Shown here: positions 47,799 to 58,010 of the stretch, in pieces
How positions within the stretch are numbered: position 1 is the stretch's first letter
Layout: every line of letters begins with the position of its first letter
Position numbers and translations under genes: made by a program
DNA from: Stentor coeruleus
Lineage: Eukaryota > Ciliophora > Heterotrichea > Heterotrichida > Stentoridae
Assembly: GCA_001970955.1 (NCBI GenBank)
Contig: MPUH01000390.1
Span: forward strand, 1 to 58,455
Length of the DNA stretch: 58,455 nt
Direction of reading: 5' to 3'
The notes under the pieces: generated by a model
Databases searched by the model: none
What the model was told of the DNA's origin: nothing
The model's input: the letters and a program-made list of their open reading frames with translations, nothing else

Positions 47799-48395
47799 AT
47801 GTGGAACAGTTCTCCAGCATGCAAAGACACTGCAGAAAGAGATGCAATAACTGAACATGCGATTCACCGACAAAAACTCAACACCATAAAATCTCGCATC
47901 GATAACAAACCTCCAAAAGTTATGCCGCATCTTAAAAGAAAAGCTAAAAAAGAACTAGAAGAGCACAAATCCCAAGCTATTATCCAACATCAAAATCAAT
48001 TACTATTAAAAAAGCTTGAAAAGATTGAAAACAACGCCCAAAAAACATTTTCTTTTACTAAAAACAGCTCAGGGTATTTAAACAAATTGCGAGTGGATAA
48101 TTTACAGCATATAAATAATGAGAATGGAAGAATGCTTGATCGTATTCAATCAGCAAAACCTTATTATTCAGCTAGGAAACAAAAGAGAGACTATATTTTT
48201 AACAAATATTTATCAAGTCAATTGTCAGAAAATGCTAAAAGGATTCCTAGGGTGTCTTCTTATAATCAAACTGATTTAAGTGAAATGATTAAGTCAGCAA
48301 AATATTCAAGGCCTAATATTACTTCAGAGGTATGTAAGTTTAGTAATAAATCTACAAGGCCGGTGAGTGCAAAGCAGATTAAAGAGAATTTATAA
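47799..48395 (+). CDS. CFAP97-domain (hemingway-like) ciliary protein
   Basis: 198 aa, ATG 47799, stop TAA. The CFAP97/KIAA1430 pattern is visible: PPKVMPHLKRKAKKELEEHK, then HQNQLLLKKLEKIENN, then HINNENGRMLDRIQSAKPYY with a trailing SARKQKRDY. CFAP97-domain proteins (CFAP97D1/D2, Drosophila hemingway) are needed for motile cilia and flagella. The C-terminus (SRPNITSEVCKF) is polar and unassigned. A TATA-like tract (gttatatatataaaa) lies just upstream. Confidence 0.75.
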   Translation: MWNSSPACKDTAERDAITEHAIHRQKLNTIKSRIDNKPPKVMPHLKRKAKKELEEHKSQAIIQHQNQLLLKKLEKIENNAQKTFSFTKNSSGYLNKLRVDNLQHINNENGRMLDRIQSAKPYYSARKQKRDYIFNKYLSSQLSENAKRIPRVSSYNQTDLSEMIKSAKYSRPNITSEVCKFSNKSTRPVSAKQIKENL

Positions 48396-48933
48396 CTTTT
48401 ATGATAAGAGTTTTAAAGAAGCCAATTAAAAAATCATGTATTTTATAATGTTTTTTTTTTTTCATAATAATTCTATTATATACAATATCATAATATTATC
48501 TAAACTTAACACCCAAACTGTATCTTAAATTTATTATAATCCTGTATTCCAAATCCAATATCCAATAAAAGATTATATTCAAAATCCCTATTTCAATCCA
48601 AACAAAAACCATCGATTTCCTTCAAATCCTAACACCCAAAAAAAAATCTATCAAAACCTTATCAAATCGCTTAATACCGACAAAACAAAAATTCCTTTTT
48701 TTTCCCATTACTTTCATCTTTCATCATCATGTAAAAAATCCTAACCCATTTTCAATATAAACTAAATAGCATCTCCAAAATTTTATTATTATTTATCTTA
48801 CTATAAATATTCATGATAAATATATATCTGGACTTATATTAAAATTCAGTATCCTACTTGAACACTTAATTTTTATGGGCCATAACTCAAGATGGTCTAC
48901 AAAAGCTAATAATGGATCACGACCTTGCTAAGA
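48396..48933. other. Intergenic region, C-rich promoter side
   Basis: 538 bp with a T11 run near 48451 and a strongly C-rich, G-poor plus strand from ~48500 to 48850. It contains cctaacaccc (48628-48637) and ttaacaccc near 48507, both telomere-like. An ATG at 48875 (MGHNSRWSTKANNGSRPC) gives an 18-codon frame that stops before the next gene and cannot be joined to it by a 15- or 16-nt intron. Confidence 0.6.
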
Positions 48934-49236
48934 ATGCGTAAAAATGGTTTTTATTTAAGAAATAAAAATGATAGTGTAGTAGATGTTGATAGAAGAACTG
49001 ATGATGATGAACTTGTAGGCGATGAAGGTCCTGAAGAACAAAGTGAAGAAGGTAAAACTGAAAGTGGAGAAGTAATACAAGGTGGAGATTCAGCTGGTAA
49101 AAACGGAGAAGGTAAAGGCAAAGATGGAAAAGAACAACCTAAAGATGCTAAAGCTGCTAAGGCAGAAGCAAAAGCTAAAGAAAAGGAAGAAGAAGAGAAA
49201 ATACCTGCTCCTAAAGTTGGCAAAAGTAAAAAATAA
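48934..49236 (+). CDS. Small charged low-complexity protein
   Basis: 100 aa from the ATG at 48934 (MRKNGFYLRNKNDSVVDVD), stop TAA. A short basic start, then an acidic stretch (TDDDELVGDEGPEEQSEEGK), then Gly/Lys/Asp and Ala/Lys/Glu-rich sequence (AKAAKAEAKAKEKEEEEKIP) and a basic end. Intrinsically disordered. The local rise in G and use of Gly/Ala codons unlike the flanks argue that it is coding. Another start by a non-standard intron is possible. Function unknown; resembles disordered nuclear or linker proteins only in composition. Confidence 0.6.
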   Translation: MRKNGFYLRNKNDSVVDVDRRTDDDELVGDEGPEEQSEEGKTESGEVIQGGDSAGKNGEGKGKDGKEQPKDAKAAKAEAKAKEKEEEEKIPAPKVGKSKK

Positions 49237-49422
49237 TAATTCTAGGGTAACTTTTTTATAACTACAAGTCTATAAAATAAATCTTATTATTTTTTCTTTA
49301 TTATTTTAAAGCTTATCCATATCTTATAAATCCGCCACATAGCCTTTAATTTCCTTTATAGCAATTTCTGATATTTTCCTCTTCTATAAACTTCTTTTTC
49401 AATATATTTTCCATATATATTG

Positions 49423-52380
49423 ATGTTACAACAACTAAAAATAAGCGGGATGCGGAGTTTCAGTCCAAACTCCGAGATTCTTATCGAGTTTGATGAAAAA
49501 CTCACTCTTATCCTAGGGAAAAATGGTGCAGGGAAAACCACAATCCTCGAATGTATAAAGCTTGCTTGTACCGGAGTCTTCCCCCCAAATTCTGACAATG
49601 GCAAATGGTTTATTTTCGACGCAAAACTTCTTCAAAAAAACGAAATCCACGCTTCAGTCTCAGTAACCCTACAATCTCAAACCTTATCTTCAATAAAAAT
49701 CACAAGATCCTACCTTCTTCAACGTAAAGGGGAAAAGGCGGAATTACGAAAAGTTGAAAATCTTATTACAAGACTTAATGATCAAGGCAAAGAATATGAA
49801 AAAAGTTTAAGAATTGGGGAAATGGATCATATTGTAAACACCGCTATGGGGTTAAATTCAGCTATTCTTCAATATGTGTGTTTTTGTCATCAAGATGAAA
49901 GTTTATGGCCTTTTTCTGATAGTGCGACATTGAAAAAGGTATTTGATCAGATATTTTCTACTGAAGAGTTTAGTAAAGCTCAAACTACGTTAAGGAAATT
50001 TTTAAAAGCTAAACGTAATCAATTAACATCTAAGAGAAATGAACTTGTTTGGAGTATGAAGATGTTGAATGAAGATAGAGGGAATAAAGATAGATTGAAA
50101 GTACTTTGGGCTGAGGTTACTGAGCTTAAGAAAGTTTTAGAAGGGGCAAAGAATGAGATTATATATGTAGAAGGACAGTATAATTCTTTGAAGTCAGTGC
50201 AGAGTTTGTGGCAGAGTAATGAGGAAAAGAAAAAAGAACTTAAAAATGTTAAGGATTTCTTATTGAGTTTGGAAGAGTATAAGGATGAAATTCCAGAACC
50301 TGCTGGCAGTAAAGATGTTGTTGATATAATAAAAGAAAAAAATAATCTAATTAACGAGCTTAAAGTAACAGAAGAAAATCTGAAAAAATGTGAAGAAGAA
50401 GGTCAGGAATTGTATAAAATTATCGCACAGGTTAATGCAGAATGTAATATGATTAATGAAAAAATGCAAAAATCTTCAGAGGAATTTGAAAAAACACTGG
50501 AAATCGTTGGTAACTGCAAAGATATACACAAAAAAGCATTAGAACTTAACGAGGAGTATGAAAAAGTTAAATCCTCAAGAAAAAACGCTAAAAAAGAACA
50601 ACAACTATTTCAAAATAAGCACGAAAATGCGCTTTTTACCTTAGATTACAGTATAAAAATGTCAGAAAAAGACCTTGAATCCACTCAAAATTCCTTAAAC
50701 AAACTTAAGTCTATAAATCTCATTAATAATCGCGAAGAGCTCGACTATTTAACAGAAGAAATTTCCCGCATAAGCAACTTCATCGAAGAATCCGAAAAAA
50801 TAGTCCAAAGTTATAAAGAAAAATCCCCAAAAATCAAAAAACTTCTTGAAAAAGCTCAATTTGCAGAAGAAATCACCCAAGAAAACTTGGAAAATACCTA
50901 CAAATCTTTAAAATCCTTAGGAATATCTTTTGACTCATCATCTAACAAATTATTAAACTATTCTACAAAAGTTTTCAAATTATCAAAAGGCTCTGAAGGG
51001 AAAACGTGTATTTTTTACGTTAAAAAGTATGAGTTTGAAAACAAAAACCCTAACATTTTATGTCAAATACAAGAAATTGATGAAGAAATAAAATCTAGGA
51101 CTAACGATATAAGAGAATACAAAGATAAAAAATTGGAATATGAACAAAAACGCTTGGAAATAGCAAATTTTATAAAAAACACAGAAGAAACTCTGGAACT
51201 AATGGCAAATAAACACGGTAAAATTGAGATGGAACTTAAAGAAAATATGGTTATCAAGAACAACATTATAAAAGATTATGAAGAATATATAGAAAATACA
51301 GAGAAATCTTTAGCCTTATTAAAAGCGCATAAAAATTCTCTAAAAGTGCAAAAAAACACGTTCCAGAAACTGTCTGGCCTAATCAGTTCTTTAAAATCCT
51401 CAGAAAATTCTTTATCTGAAAGTTCAACCAAACTTCAAACCCTGAAATTCCGCCAGTCAACTCTTGAAAAAAATCAATCCTCACTGTCTGTCCTTAAAAC
51501 TTCTCATCAAAAAACCCTTTCTTCCTTAGAATCACAACTAGAATCCATTAAAAACTACCAAAATACCCTAAAAAGCCATACCCTCTACAAACAATACAAA
51601 CAACAATATCAAAACCTCCAAAGTGAAATCCTAAATTCCCCAGCTCCCTGCGATTTTTCCCCAACCAAATGCGAAAATCTCAATGAAAACATCACAAAAC
51701 TCCGAATTAAATGTGGGAAAACCGAAGAAACCCTTCAACACAAGAAATCCGAAATCCAATTCTTAGAAAAAAAATCTCCGAACTCAGAAGAAAAAGCTAT
51801 CCAATTGTATTCTGAAATAGAAATACTAGAAAAATGTGTCAAAGAGCAAGAAATACTACAAAAAGTTCTTGAAAAGTCGATAATCGCATATCATCAGCAA
51901 AAGATTTTCCAAATCAATGAAATCATAAGGCAAATATGGACTGAAACTTATAAAGGTGATGATATCGAGACAATTTTCATATCGGCCGACCCTGAAAAAA
52001 CCGATAAAAGGACGAGTTTTAGTTATAAAATATGCTTCAAAAGCCGTAATAGTGAAATTGATATGCGTGGCAGATGCTCATCAGGCCAAAGAATGATGGC
52101 AAGTCTTGTTGTCAGAATCGCTTTAGCCCAAGCTTTTTCATGTGGTTTCTCAGTTATAGCTTTAGATGAACCAACTACAAATATGGACTCATCTAATTCT
52201 GAAGGTCTTGCAGAATGCATTGCCCATTTAGCTGAAAAACATGAAAAGCTTCAGCTGATTATCATCTCACACGACCAGGATTTCTTGAAAAAAATCATAA
52301 GAGACTCACCAAGGGAAAGCTATCTAACTGTAAACAAGTTCAAAAACTGTTCTTATATCGCAAAAATAAAAGTTAGTTAA
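49423..52380 (+). CDS. RAD50: RAD50-like DNA repair ATPase, shortened
   Basis: 985 aa from ATG 49423 (MLQQLKISGMRSF), stop TAA. SMC-type ATPase halves flank a coiled coil. N-terminal Walker A is GKNGAGKTT (32-40); the Q-loop region FCHQDESLWPFSDSATLKKV is RAD50-specific. The C-terminal signature is RGRCSSGQRMMASLVVRIAL (~881); Walker B ALDEPTTNMD (D915) is followed by the H-loop IIISHDQDFL. RAD50 works with MRE11 in double-strand break repair and telomere upkeep. Typical RAD50 is ~1,300 aa with a CxxC zinc hook mid-coil; here the coil is shorter and no CxxC is present. Near mid-length (~500-545) is a non-coil segment (KTCIFYVKKYEFENKNPNIL) that may replace the hook. All ATPase motifs look intact. 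Confidence 0.93.
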   Translation: MLQQLKISGMRSFSPNSEILIEFDEKLTLILGKNGAGKTTILECIKLACTGVFPPNSDNGKWFIFDAKLLQKNEIHASVSVTLQSQTLSSIKITRSYLLQRKGEKAELRKVENLITRLNDQGKEYEKSLRIGEMDHIVNTAMGLNSAILQYVCFCHQDESLWPFSDSATLKKVFDQIFSTEEFSKAQTTLRKFLKAKRNQLTSKRNELVWSMKMLNEDRGNKDRLKVLWAEVTELKKVLEGAKNEIIYVEGQYNSLKSVQSLWQSNEEKKKELKNVKDFLLSLEEYKDEIPEPAGSKDVVDIIKEKNNLINELKVTEENLKKCEEEGQELYKIIAQVNAECNMINEKMQKSSEEFEKTLEIVGNCKDIHKKALELNEEYEKVKSSRKNAKKEQQLFQNKHENALFTLDYSIKMSEKDLESTQNSLNKLKSINLINNREELDYLTEEISRISNFIEESEKIVQSYKEKSPKIKKLLEKAQFAEEITQENLENTYKSLKSLGISFDSSSNKLLNYSTKVFKLSKGSEGKTCIFYVKKYEFENKNPNILCQIQEIDEEIKSRTNDIREYKDKKLEYEQKRLEIANFIKNTEETLELMANKHGKIEMELKENMVIKNNIIKDYEEYIENTEKSLALLKAHKNSLKVQKNTFQKLSGLISSLKSSENSLSESSTKLQTLKFRQSTLEKNQSSLSVLKTSHQKTLSSLESQLESIKNYQNTLKSHTLYKQYKQQYQNLQSEILNSPAPCDFSPTKCENLNENITKLRIKCGKTEETLQHKKSEIQFLEKKSPNSEEKAIQLYSEIEILEKCVKEQEILQKVLEKSIIAYHQQKIFQINEIIRQIWTETYKGDDIETIFISADPEKTDKRTSFSYKICFKSRNSEIDMRGRCSSGQRMMASLVVRIALAQAFSCGFSVIALDEPTTNMDSSNSEGLAECIAHLAEKHEKLQLIIISHDQDFLKKIIRDSPRESYLTVNKFKNCSYIAKIKVS

Positions 52381-52441
52381 ACACACAAAATATAAGATTT
52401 ATACAATGTTTTTTTAAAAATAATGAATTAAGTTTATTTCG

Positions 52442-54235
52442 CTAATACAGGATTTTATTTGAAGTATATTGGAACTGATCGTATTTATTAGTACGCCAAT
52501 TATCTGCAGCGTTATCAATCAAATACTCGACCCTCTCAGTGCATTCCAACTCATTTTTCCCTAATAAAAGCCTTTCTCTAAACTCAATAACCGCTTTATC
52601 CTTATTATAAAAACATGGTAAATTTTCCCCAGGATACATCATAGTCAATAACAATGATAATTCTCTTGAGTTATCTCTTAATTTCATCAATCCACGATAA
52701 AACAATGTTTTGAATTCAAAAAACATTTCACTATTACGACCTCCCATTATTTCAATCATCTCATTTGTCAGCTTAAAAGCTGTAGACTCCAAATTGATTT
52801 TCCCTGGAGAATTAGTCAAGAAAAACCCAAAGTCTATATGTATAATATGTCCTTTTGTATCCATTAATATATTCCCATTATGTCTATCTTTAAGATTTAG
52901 TAAATAGCATATAAGACTATACCCAGCCATGCTTCTAACAAAATTCTGTTGAGCTTTTTGTAAGCATTTTCCCCATTTGCTTATGAAAAAAGTAGTCAAA
53001 CAACGTGTATGTTTTTTTAATGTATGAAGTGATACTGCATCAGGTATACATTCAATAATTCCAGTATTATGAGAGACTATTATTATATCATATGGATGAA
53101 GGAATAAAGGTAGTTTTTCATTTTTGAATATTTCTTTACATTTTTTGATTATTTGCATTGCTAAGAGTTCTTGACGTAAATCATCATTACCTTTGATTAT
53201 AAAAGCTTTAGCATCCCAAGTTTGATATAAGTTAAAAGGAGATAAAGATTTTATCCGAGATTTAGTTTCTTCCCACCTTTCTCCCCAAGGGTCATAATCT
53301 GATTTTACATTAGGGTTTTGATAAGGGATAATTTCATATTCATCAGTAAAGTCTTGGATTGTAAAGTTTTCTAGATTCTCAAAACGTAAAGTGTCTCTGT
53401 CTGGGAGTGTTTCAGATATGCTTGAAAAACTACTAAAAGAAGACTCATCTGGAAGGGTTGTAATTATTGGAGATTCTATTTGATCTGGATCGTTTTCTGA
53501 TAAAAATATAGTTTCAAACACAACTTTAAAAGGAACTCGAGCTTTTGTTTGGTAATAAAAAACTTCTTCATCAGGAATCCTTATGATTTGTCGTATAATA
53601 TCATTATCAGATGTAGGTAGAATAAGCCCTCTATATAGTTTTTTAACATATTCTGATTTGTTAAAACTGTAACGATAACATGTGTTTTTTATCCAAGAAT
53701 CAATGTTTTTTATAAACGCTTTTAAATAATTATCTTTTTCATCGCCCTTGTTTATTAGCTCTATAGATATTTTTACTAGCCTTTTGAATATTTTTCTTTG
53801 GTTGATAAAATACTCAGAACAGTAACTATTGAAATCTAGTGCATCACATTGTATTTCTTTATAAAATAAAGGCAGGGGCCGTTTTTCAATAGCTTTTGTT
53901 ACCTCACAAAGCATATGTTCGACACTTTTAGAATTTTGTGGATTTTTAAGCCGTGCTCTCATCATCCAATAAATTTTTAAGCCAAGAATGAAGTTTTCTC
54001 TTACTAAATCAGCAAAAATGAAAGCGAACTCAACACAAAACTCACTTTGATATGCTATGTTTAGTATCTGAGGGATATAAAAAGCAATTTCATCTAAATC
54101 ATAGTCTTTAAGTTTGTTTATAAGGAAAACCGTATCTTTGGCCCCTTTACGTAATTCCATCTGCATAAGGGTAAACTCAATTGGCATTTCATTATCACCA
54201 AAAAGTTCCTCTATAGGACAATTATCTACAATCAT
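52442..54235 (-). CDS. Type III phosphatidylinositol 4-kinase (PI4K-beta-like)
   Basis: 597 aa from the first in-frame ATG at 54235, stop TAG. A helical N-terminal region (~15-180; MQMELRKGAKDTVFLINKLK) fits the PIK helical domain. The kinase domain fills the C-terminal ~270 residues: WDAKAFIIKGNDDLRQELLA, LPLFLHPYDIIIVSHNTGII, catalytic LKDRHNGNILMD (~448), HIIHIDFGFFL (DFG ~467), then KLTNEMIEIMGG. These blocks follow PI4KIII-beta closely. It makes PI4P at the Golgi or plasma membrane. It is shorter than animal PI4KB (~800 aa), mainly in the N-terminus and linker. Only 7 bp separate its ATG from the stop of the upstream zinc transporter on the same strand. Confidence 0.92.
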   Translation of the reverse strand: MIVDNCPIEELFGDNEMPIEFTLMQMELRKGAKDTVFLINKLKDYDLDEIAFYIPQILNIAYQSEFCVEFAFIFADLVRENFILGLKIYWMMRARLKNPQNSKSVEHMLCEVTKAIEKRPLPLFYKEIQCDALDFNSYCSEYFINQRKIFKRLVKISIELINKGDEKDNYLKAFIKNIDSWIKNTCYRYSFNKSEYVKKLYRGLILPTSDNDIIRQIIRIPDEEVFYYQTKARVPFKVVFETIFLSENDPDQIESPIITTLPDESSFSSFSSISETLPDRDTLRFENLENFTIQDFTDEYEIIPYQNPNVKSDYDPWGERWEETKSRIKSLSPFNLYQTWDAKAFIIKGNDDLRQELLAMQIIKKCKEIFKNEKLPLFLHPYDIIIVSHNTGIIECIPDAVSLHTLKKHTRCLTTFFISKWGKCLQKAQQNFVRSMAGYSLICYLLNLKDRHNGNILMDTKGHIIHIDFGFFLTNSPGKINLESTAFKLTNEMIEIMGGRNSEMFFEFKTLFYRGLMKLRDNSRELSLLLTMMYPGENLPCFYNKDKAVIEFRERLLLGKNELECTERVEYLIDNAADNWRTNKYDQFQYTSNKILY

Positions 54236-54242
54236 ATTATTC

Positions 54243-55574
54243 CTAATCAATATATTTAGAATGAAGTCCGACCGAACATTGTAGGTCGTAAGTATTATTA
54301 CTTCTTTCAATTTGAAGGGTTACATGCTTTATATCATATGTCTCCTGGCATATCTGCGTACATGGAATTAATGACTTTTCGGGATCAGTTGAGATCATAT
54401 GTGCTGATAATGCATATTTACCCATAGCTAAAGTCCAAACATGTAAATCGTGGACTTCAACAATACCTTCAGCTTTTTGTAATTCATTAATAATAGCCTC
54501 AGTGTCTATTTCTTGTGGTGTTCCTTCCATAATGATTCTTACACAATCTTTGATTATATTTACTGTTGTGATAAATACAATTATTGAAAAAAGAAATGTG
54601 CATATTGGGTCTATTATATGCCAATCTGGTTTAAGGAAGATAACAAGAGCGGCTATTGTCACCCCGATACTTTGGCAAAGATCTCCGATAACATGGATAA
54701 GTGCTGCTCTGACGTTCATATTTTCATGATCATGGCCATGACCATGATGATGTCCAAAATGCCCATGTCCGTGTCCATGATGATCATGTTTATTTTTCTT
54801 TCCATGGTCATGTTCGTGATCATGGGTATGGTCATGCTTATGTTCTTCAAGTTCTCTTTCATGATCATGCTTTTTATCTTTTTTGACCTTTTTGTCTTTT
54901 TTGTCTTTTTTCTTATGATCATGTTCGTGATCGTGTCCATGTTCATGATCGTGTCCATGTTCATGATCGTGTCCGTGTTCATGGTCACAATGCCCTTCAT
55001 GATCATGATGCTCATGTTCAATTTCTTGAGTTTTCATAAGAAATGGTTGGTTTCTGCGCATAGAAGTTAGTCTTGGAGCATCTTCTGGATGAAGAATTAT
55101 ATGGGAAAGGACTCTATGGTCTTCATGCCCACCATGAGAGTGTAAGATTTTACCCATAACTATATTCGAAAGAAGTCCAGCTGCTGCTACAATTAACATA
55201 ATTAAACCATCAACTTCTTCAGGGTTAATAATACGATTTATTGCTTCGACAAAAAGCCAGATTGTCAATCCCCATATTAAAAGCACACTTGAAGTTGCCC
55301 CAACAACCTCAGCTCTATGATATCCATAAGACATACTTCTTGTTGCAGGTTTTTTAGATATGAATAATGAAGCCATAGAAATACCAAAGCCACATAAGTC
55401 TGAAAACATATGTGCAGCATCAGTCATTATAGACAAAGAATTTGCAATATAGCCTCCAATCACTTCAGTTAACATAAAAATCACACAAACTACAGATACA
55501 CATATGAGCTTTTTGACTGCTTGTCTTTGAGATCTATCATGATCTTTAACTGCTTGACTACTTTCTTTATTCAT
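54243..55574 (-). CDS. Zinc transporter, cation diffusion facilitator (ZnT/SLC30)
   Basis: 443 aa, ATG 55574, stop TAG. Six membrane helices and the CDF metal site are visible: TM2 SIMTDAAHMFSDLCGFG (HxxxD) and TM5 HVIGDLCQSIGVTIAALVI (HxxxD). Between TM4 and TM5 lies a very long His-rich loop (~190-290) with HDHEHG repeats, then the cytosolic C-terminal domain (EGIVEVHDLHVWTLAMGKYA, matching ZnT). It exports Zn2+ from the cytosol into vesicles or out of the cell using protons; the loop probably senses or buffers zinc. Closest in style to ZnT2/3/8. The following PI4-kinase starts 7 bp after its stop. Confidence 0.95.
   Translation of the reverse strand: MNKESSQAVKDHDRSQRQAVKKLICVSVVCVIFMLTEVIGGYIANSLSIMTDAAHMFSDLCGFGISMASLFISKKPATRSMSYGYHRAEVVGATSSVLLIWGLTIWLFVEAINRIINPEEVDGLIMLIVAAAGLLSNIVMGKILHSHGGHEDHRVLSHIILHPEDAPRLTSMRRNQPFLMKTQEIEHEHHDHEGHCDHEHGHDHEHGHDHEHGHDHEHDHKKKDKKDKKVKKDKKHDHERELEEHKHDHTHDHEHDHGKKNKHDHHGHGHGHFGHHHGHGHDHENMNVRAALIHVIGDLCQSIGVTIAALVIFLKPDWHIIDPICTFLFSIIVFITTVNIIKDCVRIIMEGTPQEIDTEAIINELQKAEGIVEVHDLHVWTLAMGKYALSAHMISTDPEKSLIPCTQICQETYDIKHVTLQIERSNNTYDLQCSVGLHSKYID
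54923..54985 (-). repeat. 18-bp coding repeat in the ZnT His-rich loop
   Basis: The plus strand reads gttcatgatcgtgtccat-like units about 3.5 times, encoding HGHDHE repeats. Small differences between units show they are natural and slippage-prone; loop length may vary among strains. Confidence 0.85.
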
Positions 55575-57275
55575 GTAAGTGTAAGTTAAAGAAACATCAT
55601 CACTCTATATAATTCATACCAACATAGCTTCGTTCAGCCCTCCATGAACAAAATTTTTCTTTTTGGATGTATCCATTTATTATTAGAGGCTAATTATGAG
55701 AAATTATATGGCTGAGAATTTTTAGTATTGATGATTATTTTTTATGATTTAAAGATATAGAATAAGGGAAAAATTGTTGGAAAAAGTATGGGAGATGATT
55801 AATGATTTTTGAGAGGTTTTAAAAGAGAAAAATTGGGGTGGTTAGGTTTGGGGAATTATGGTTTTGGGGACTGATTTTGTGTTTGAAGAAGGTGTAGGTT
55901 TGGTTGGAGGCTTTTGGGCTTGTTCTGATATTAATTTTGCCCATTTTTTGATATTATTTGAGAGACGGAATAGGATAAGTTTAGGATTTTATGGTGAGAT
56001 TTTATATGTATGGTGACTAGTTGGGGGATTATGTGGATTTTGGGCTTTTAAGATGAAATGGTTATCAATTTCAAATATATAACTTTAATACAGAAGATTT
56101 TATTATCACATCATTAAATAAACAATAATATTTATTACTATACACCAAATAGCAGAAAATATATATAAGGTAATTTTAATATAATAATTTAAACCTGAAA
56201 AAAATTCATAGTTTCTAAAATTTACTTGGAATTAAAATATAAGCAGGTTAATATTTGTACCATTTAAAGCCTTCTACAAGTTTCTTCATTTAAATATTAC
56301 TTTGATTTTACGCTAAAACTCATTTGGAAAAGATAATAAAAATAAATTTGACATATTGCTTATGTGGATAAAATGTCCATATAGATTTAAAGTTTTTTTT
56401 GTGAAAAGTTCTTATGGATTTGCTCTATTGCAAAGTAGTTTTTTATGGTAGTTATCAAAATTGCATTGAGAGAAACTAGAAAAAATTGTATCTATAGAAA
56501 ATTTTTAAGAAAATTTTAGGTCAAACCTTAATTCTTAGCTATGAAATTATATAAATTTAGAAATTGTAAAATTAATCACAAACCTTTTTCCAATCTTAAG
56601 TAATTTTTAGTATTAACCTAATATATCTTAAGCATAAAGCTTGAATTTCAACTATATACTGTATATAACTAAACCTATTTTTATAAAAATTTCACTAAAA
56701 AACCTTAATAAAATTTTCAATATCATAACTTTACTATATTTCTTAATTTATATTTATATGTAAAATTTCCCTTAAATATTTTGATGATAAAAGCTTTATA
56801 GTTAGACATTAACAAAAAAATCATATAAATTTATCAAAACCTAACATATAAAGACAACAAAAAAATATCATCAACTCACAAAAGTTATTCGCTTTACTCT
56901 AAACTTTAAATTTATAACAGTTCTTTAGTAATAATTTTTAAAAGTATTTTCTATGCTAGAAAAAAAAATACATAGTATTCAAAATTTGTCATTATCATTT
57001 TTCTCTATATAAAAAATGTCAAATATTCTCTAAGACCTTTTATTGTTTAAAAAAACTCAATTTTTATACCCCTAGTGATACTTTTCAAACATATATTTTG
57101 AAAGATGAGATATTTTATATAATATAAATTATTTAACATATATTTTCTTGAAGATCAACCACTTTACGAAAAAACCTGAAAAGATTTGTAATTTCTTTAT
57201 CGATTTTCTTACATACCTAAAAAGTATTGAAATTCTAATTATAAACCATTTACTTACTAGTTTAGAATAAATATC
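55575..57275. other. Long intergenic region
   Basis: 1.7 kb. The first ~450 bp, upstream of the zinc transporter, are strikingly G-rich on plus (for example ttggggtggttaggtttgggg near 55833), i.e. C-rich on the gene's sense strand. From ~56050 the DNA is plain AT-rich with many stops in all frames. I see no gene, relic or structured RNA. Confidence 0.6.
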
Positions 57276-58010
57276 CTATAATATCTCTGCTCGGTCTGAT
57301 ATGTTTGAGGGGATATATTGTAAGTTTTTTTGGAGATTTTTTAAAAGACTACTATTGCTTAGTATAGATTTCTTGCCATCAAGTAGTTTATAGCCTTCAC
57401 AATCAATAATCAAAGCTGATTTGACATTAGCTGTTTGCTTATTTTTATTGTTTTTAGGATTTCTTATCTTAACACTCTTATCTTGCAAGTCTCTATTCGT
57501 GTTTTTTAAGGCGTTTATCGTAAAAAAGTCCATGGTTTTTTGATTTTTGACAAGTTTGGCCTGGCTTTCTGTAGGTATTTTCCTTTTAAATACATCTTCT
57601 GAAGGAGTTTTTATAATATTTATCCTTTTACTAGCTTCTTCAGGTTTTATCTCTATTGAAATTTCTTTTTTTTTCAATTCTTCAAGTGTTGCTTCTGTAA
57701 AAATATTCTTTTTGCTAGCATCATCATTCAGAATTTCAATTGGTGTTACAATTTTTTGAGTTTTCTGATCATTAAACTCAATTTTTTTTGTAATTCCTTG
57801 CTTAGAAGGTATTTTTGATGTATTTATAGCTTTTAATGAGTTTATTAGTTTTTGTTGTGCCTTAACTTTTTCTTGTAAATCATGGATTTGAGATTCCTGA
57901 GAAGATTCATATTTGTGAAGTTCTACTAGTGATGAGACTAAAGATTGAAGGGTATCACCTAAAGAATTGTGATAGTTTTCAACTTGTTCGATTATAGTTT
58001 GCAAATTCAT
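57276..58010 (-). CDS. Hypothetical coiled-coil protein near the telomere
   Basis: 244 aa, ATG 58010, stop TAG. The N-terminal ~65 residues form a coiled coil (LVELHKYESSQESQIHDLQE, KVKAQQKLINSLK). The rest is Lys/Ile/Thr-rich and low in structure, with repeated Pro-containing phrases (KIVTPIEILNDDASKKNIF, EISIEIKPEEASKRINIIK, TPSEDVFKRKIPTESQAKL) that look like a loose ~30-residue repeat. No known domain. It is the last gene before the chromosome end, about 430 bp from the telomere. Confidence 0.65.
   Translation of the reverse strand: MNLQTIIEQVENYHNSLGDTLQSLVSSLVELHKYESSQESQIHDLQEKVKAQQKLINSLKAINTSKIPSKQGITKKIEFNDQKTQKIVTPIEILNDDASKKNIFTEATLEELKKKEISIEIKPEEASKRINIIKTPSEDVFKRKIPTESQAKLVKNQKTMDFFTINALKNTNRDLQDKSVKIRNPKNNKNKQTANVKSALIIDCEGYKLLDGKKSILSNSSLLKNLQKNLQYIPSNISDRAEIL

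Noticed and set aside
48951..49223. Minus-strand Ser/Pro/Leu-rich frame.
   Set aside because: Antisense of the charged 100-aa gene; no ATG context, and such frames are expected opposite Glu/Lys/Gly codons.
54618..55070. Met/Phe-rich frame opposite the zinc transporter, and a Met/Ile frame in another phase.
   Set aside because: They are shadows of the His/Asp codon repeats (CAT/GAT) in the ZnT loop.
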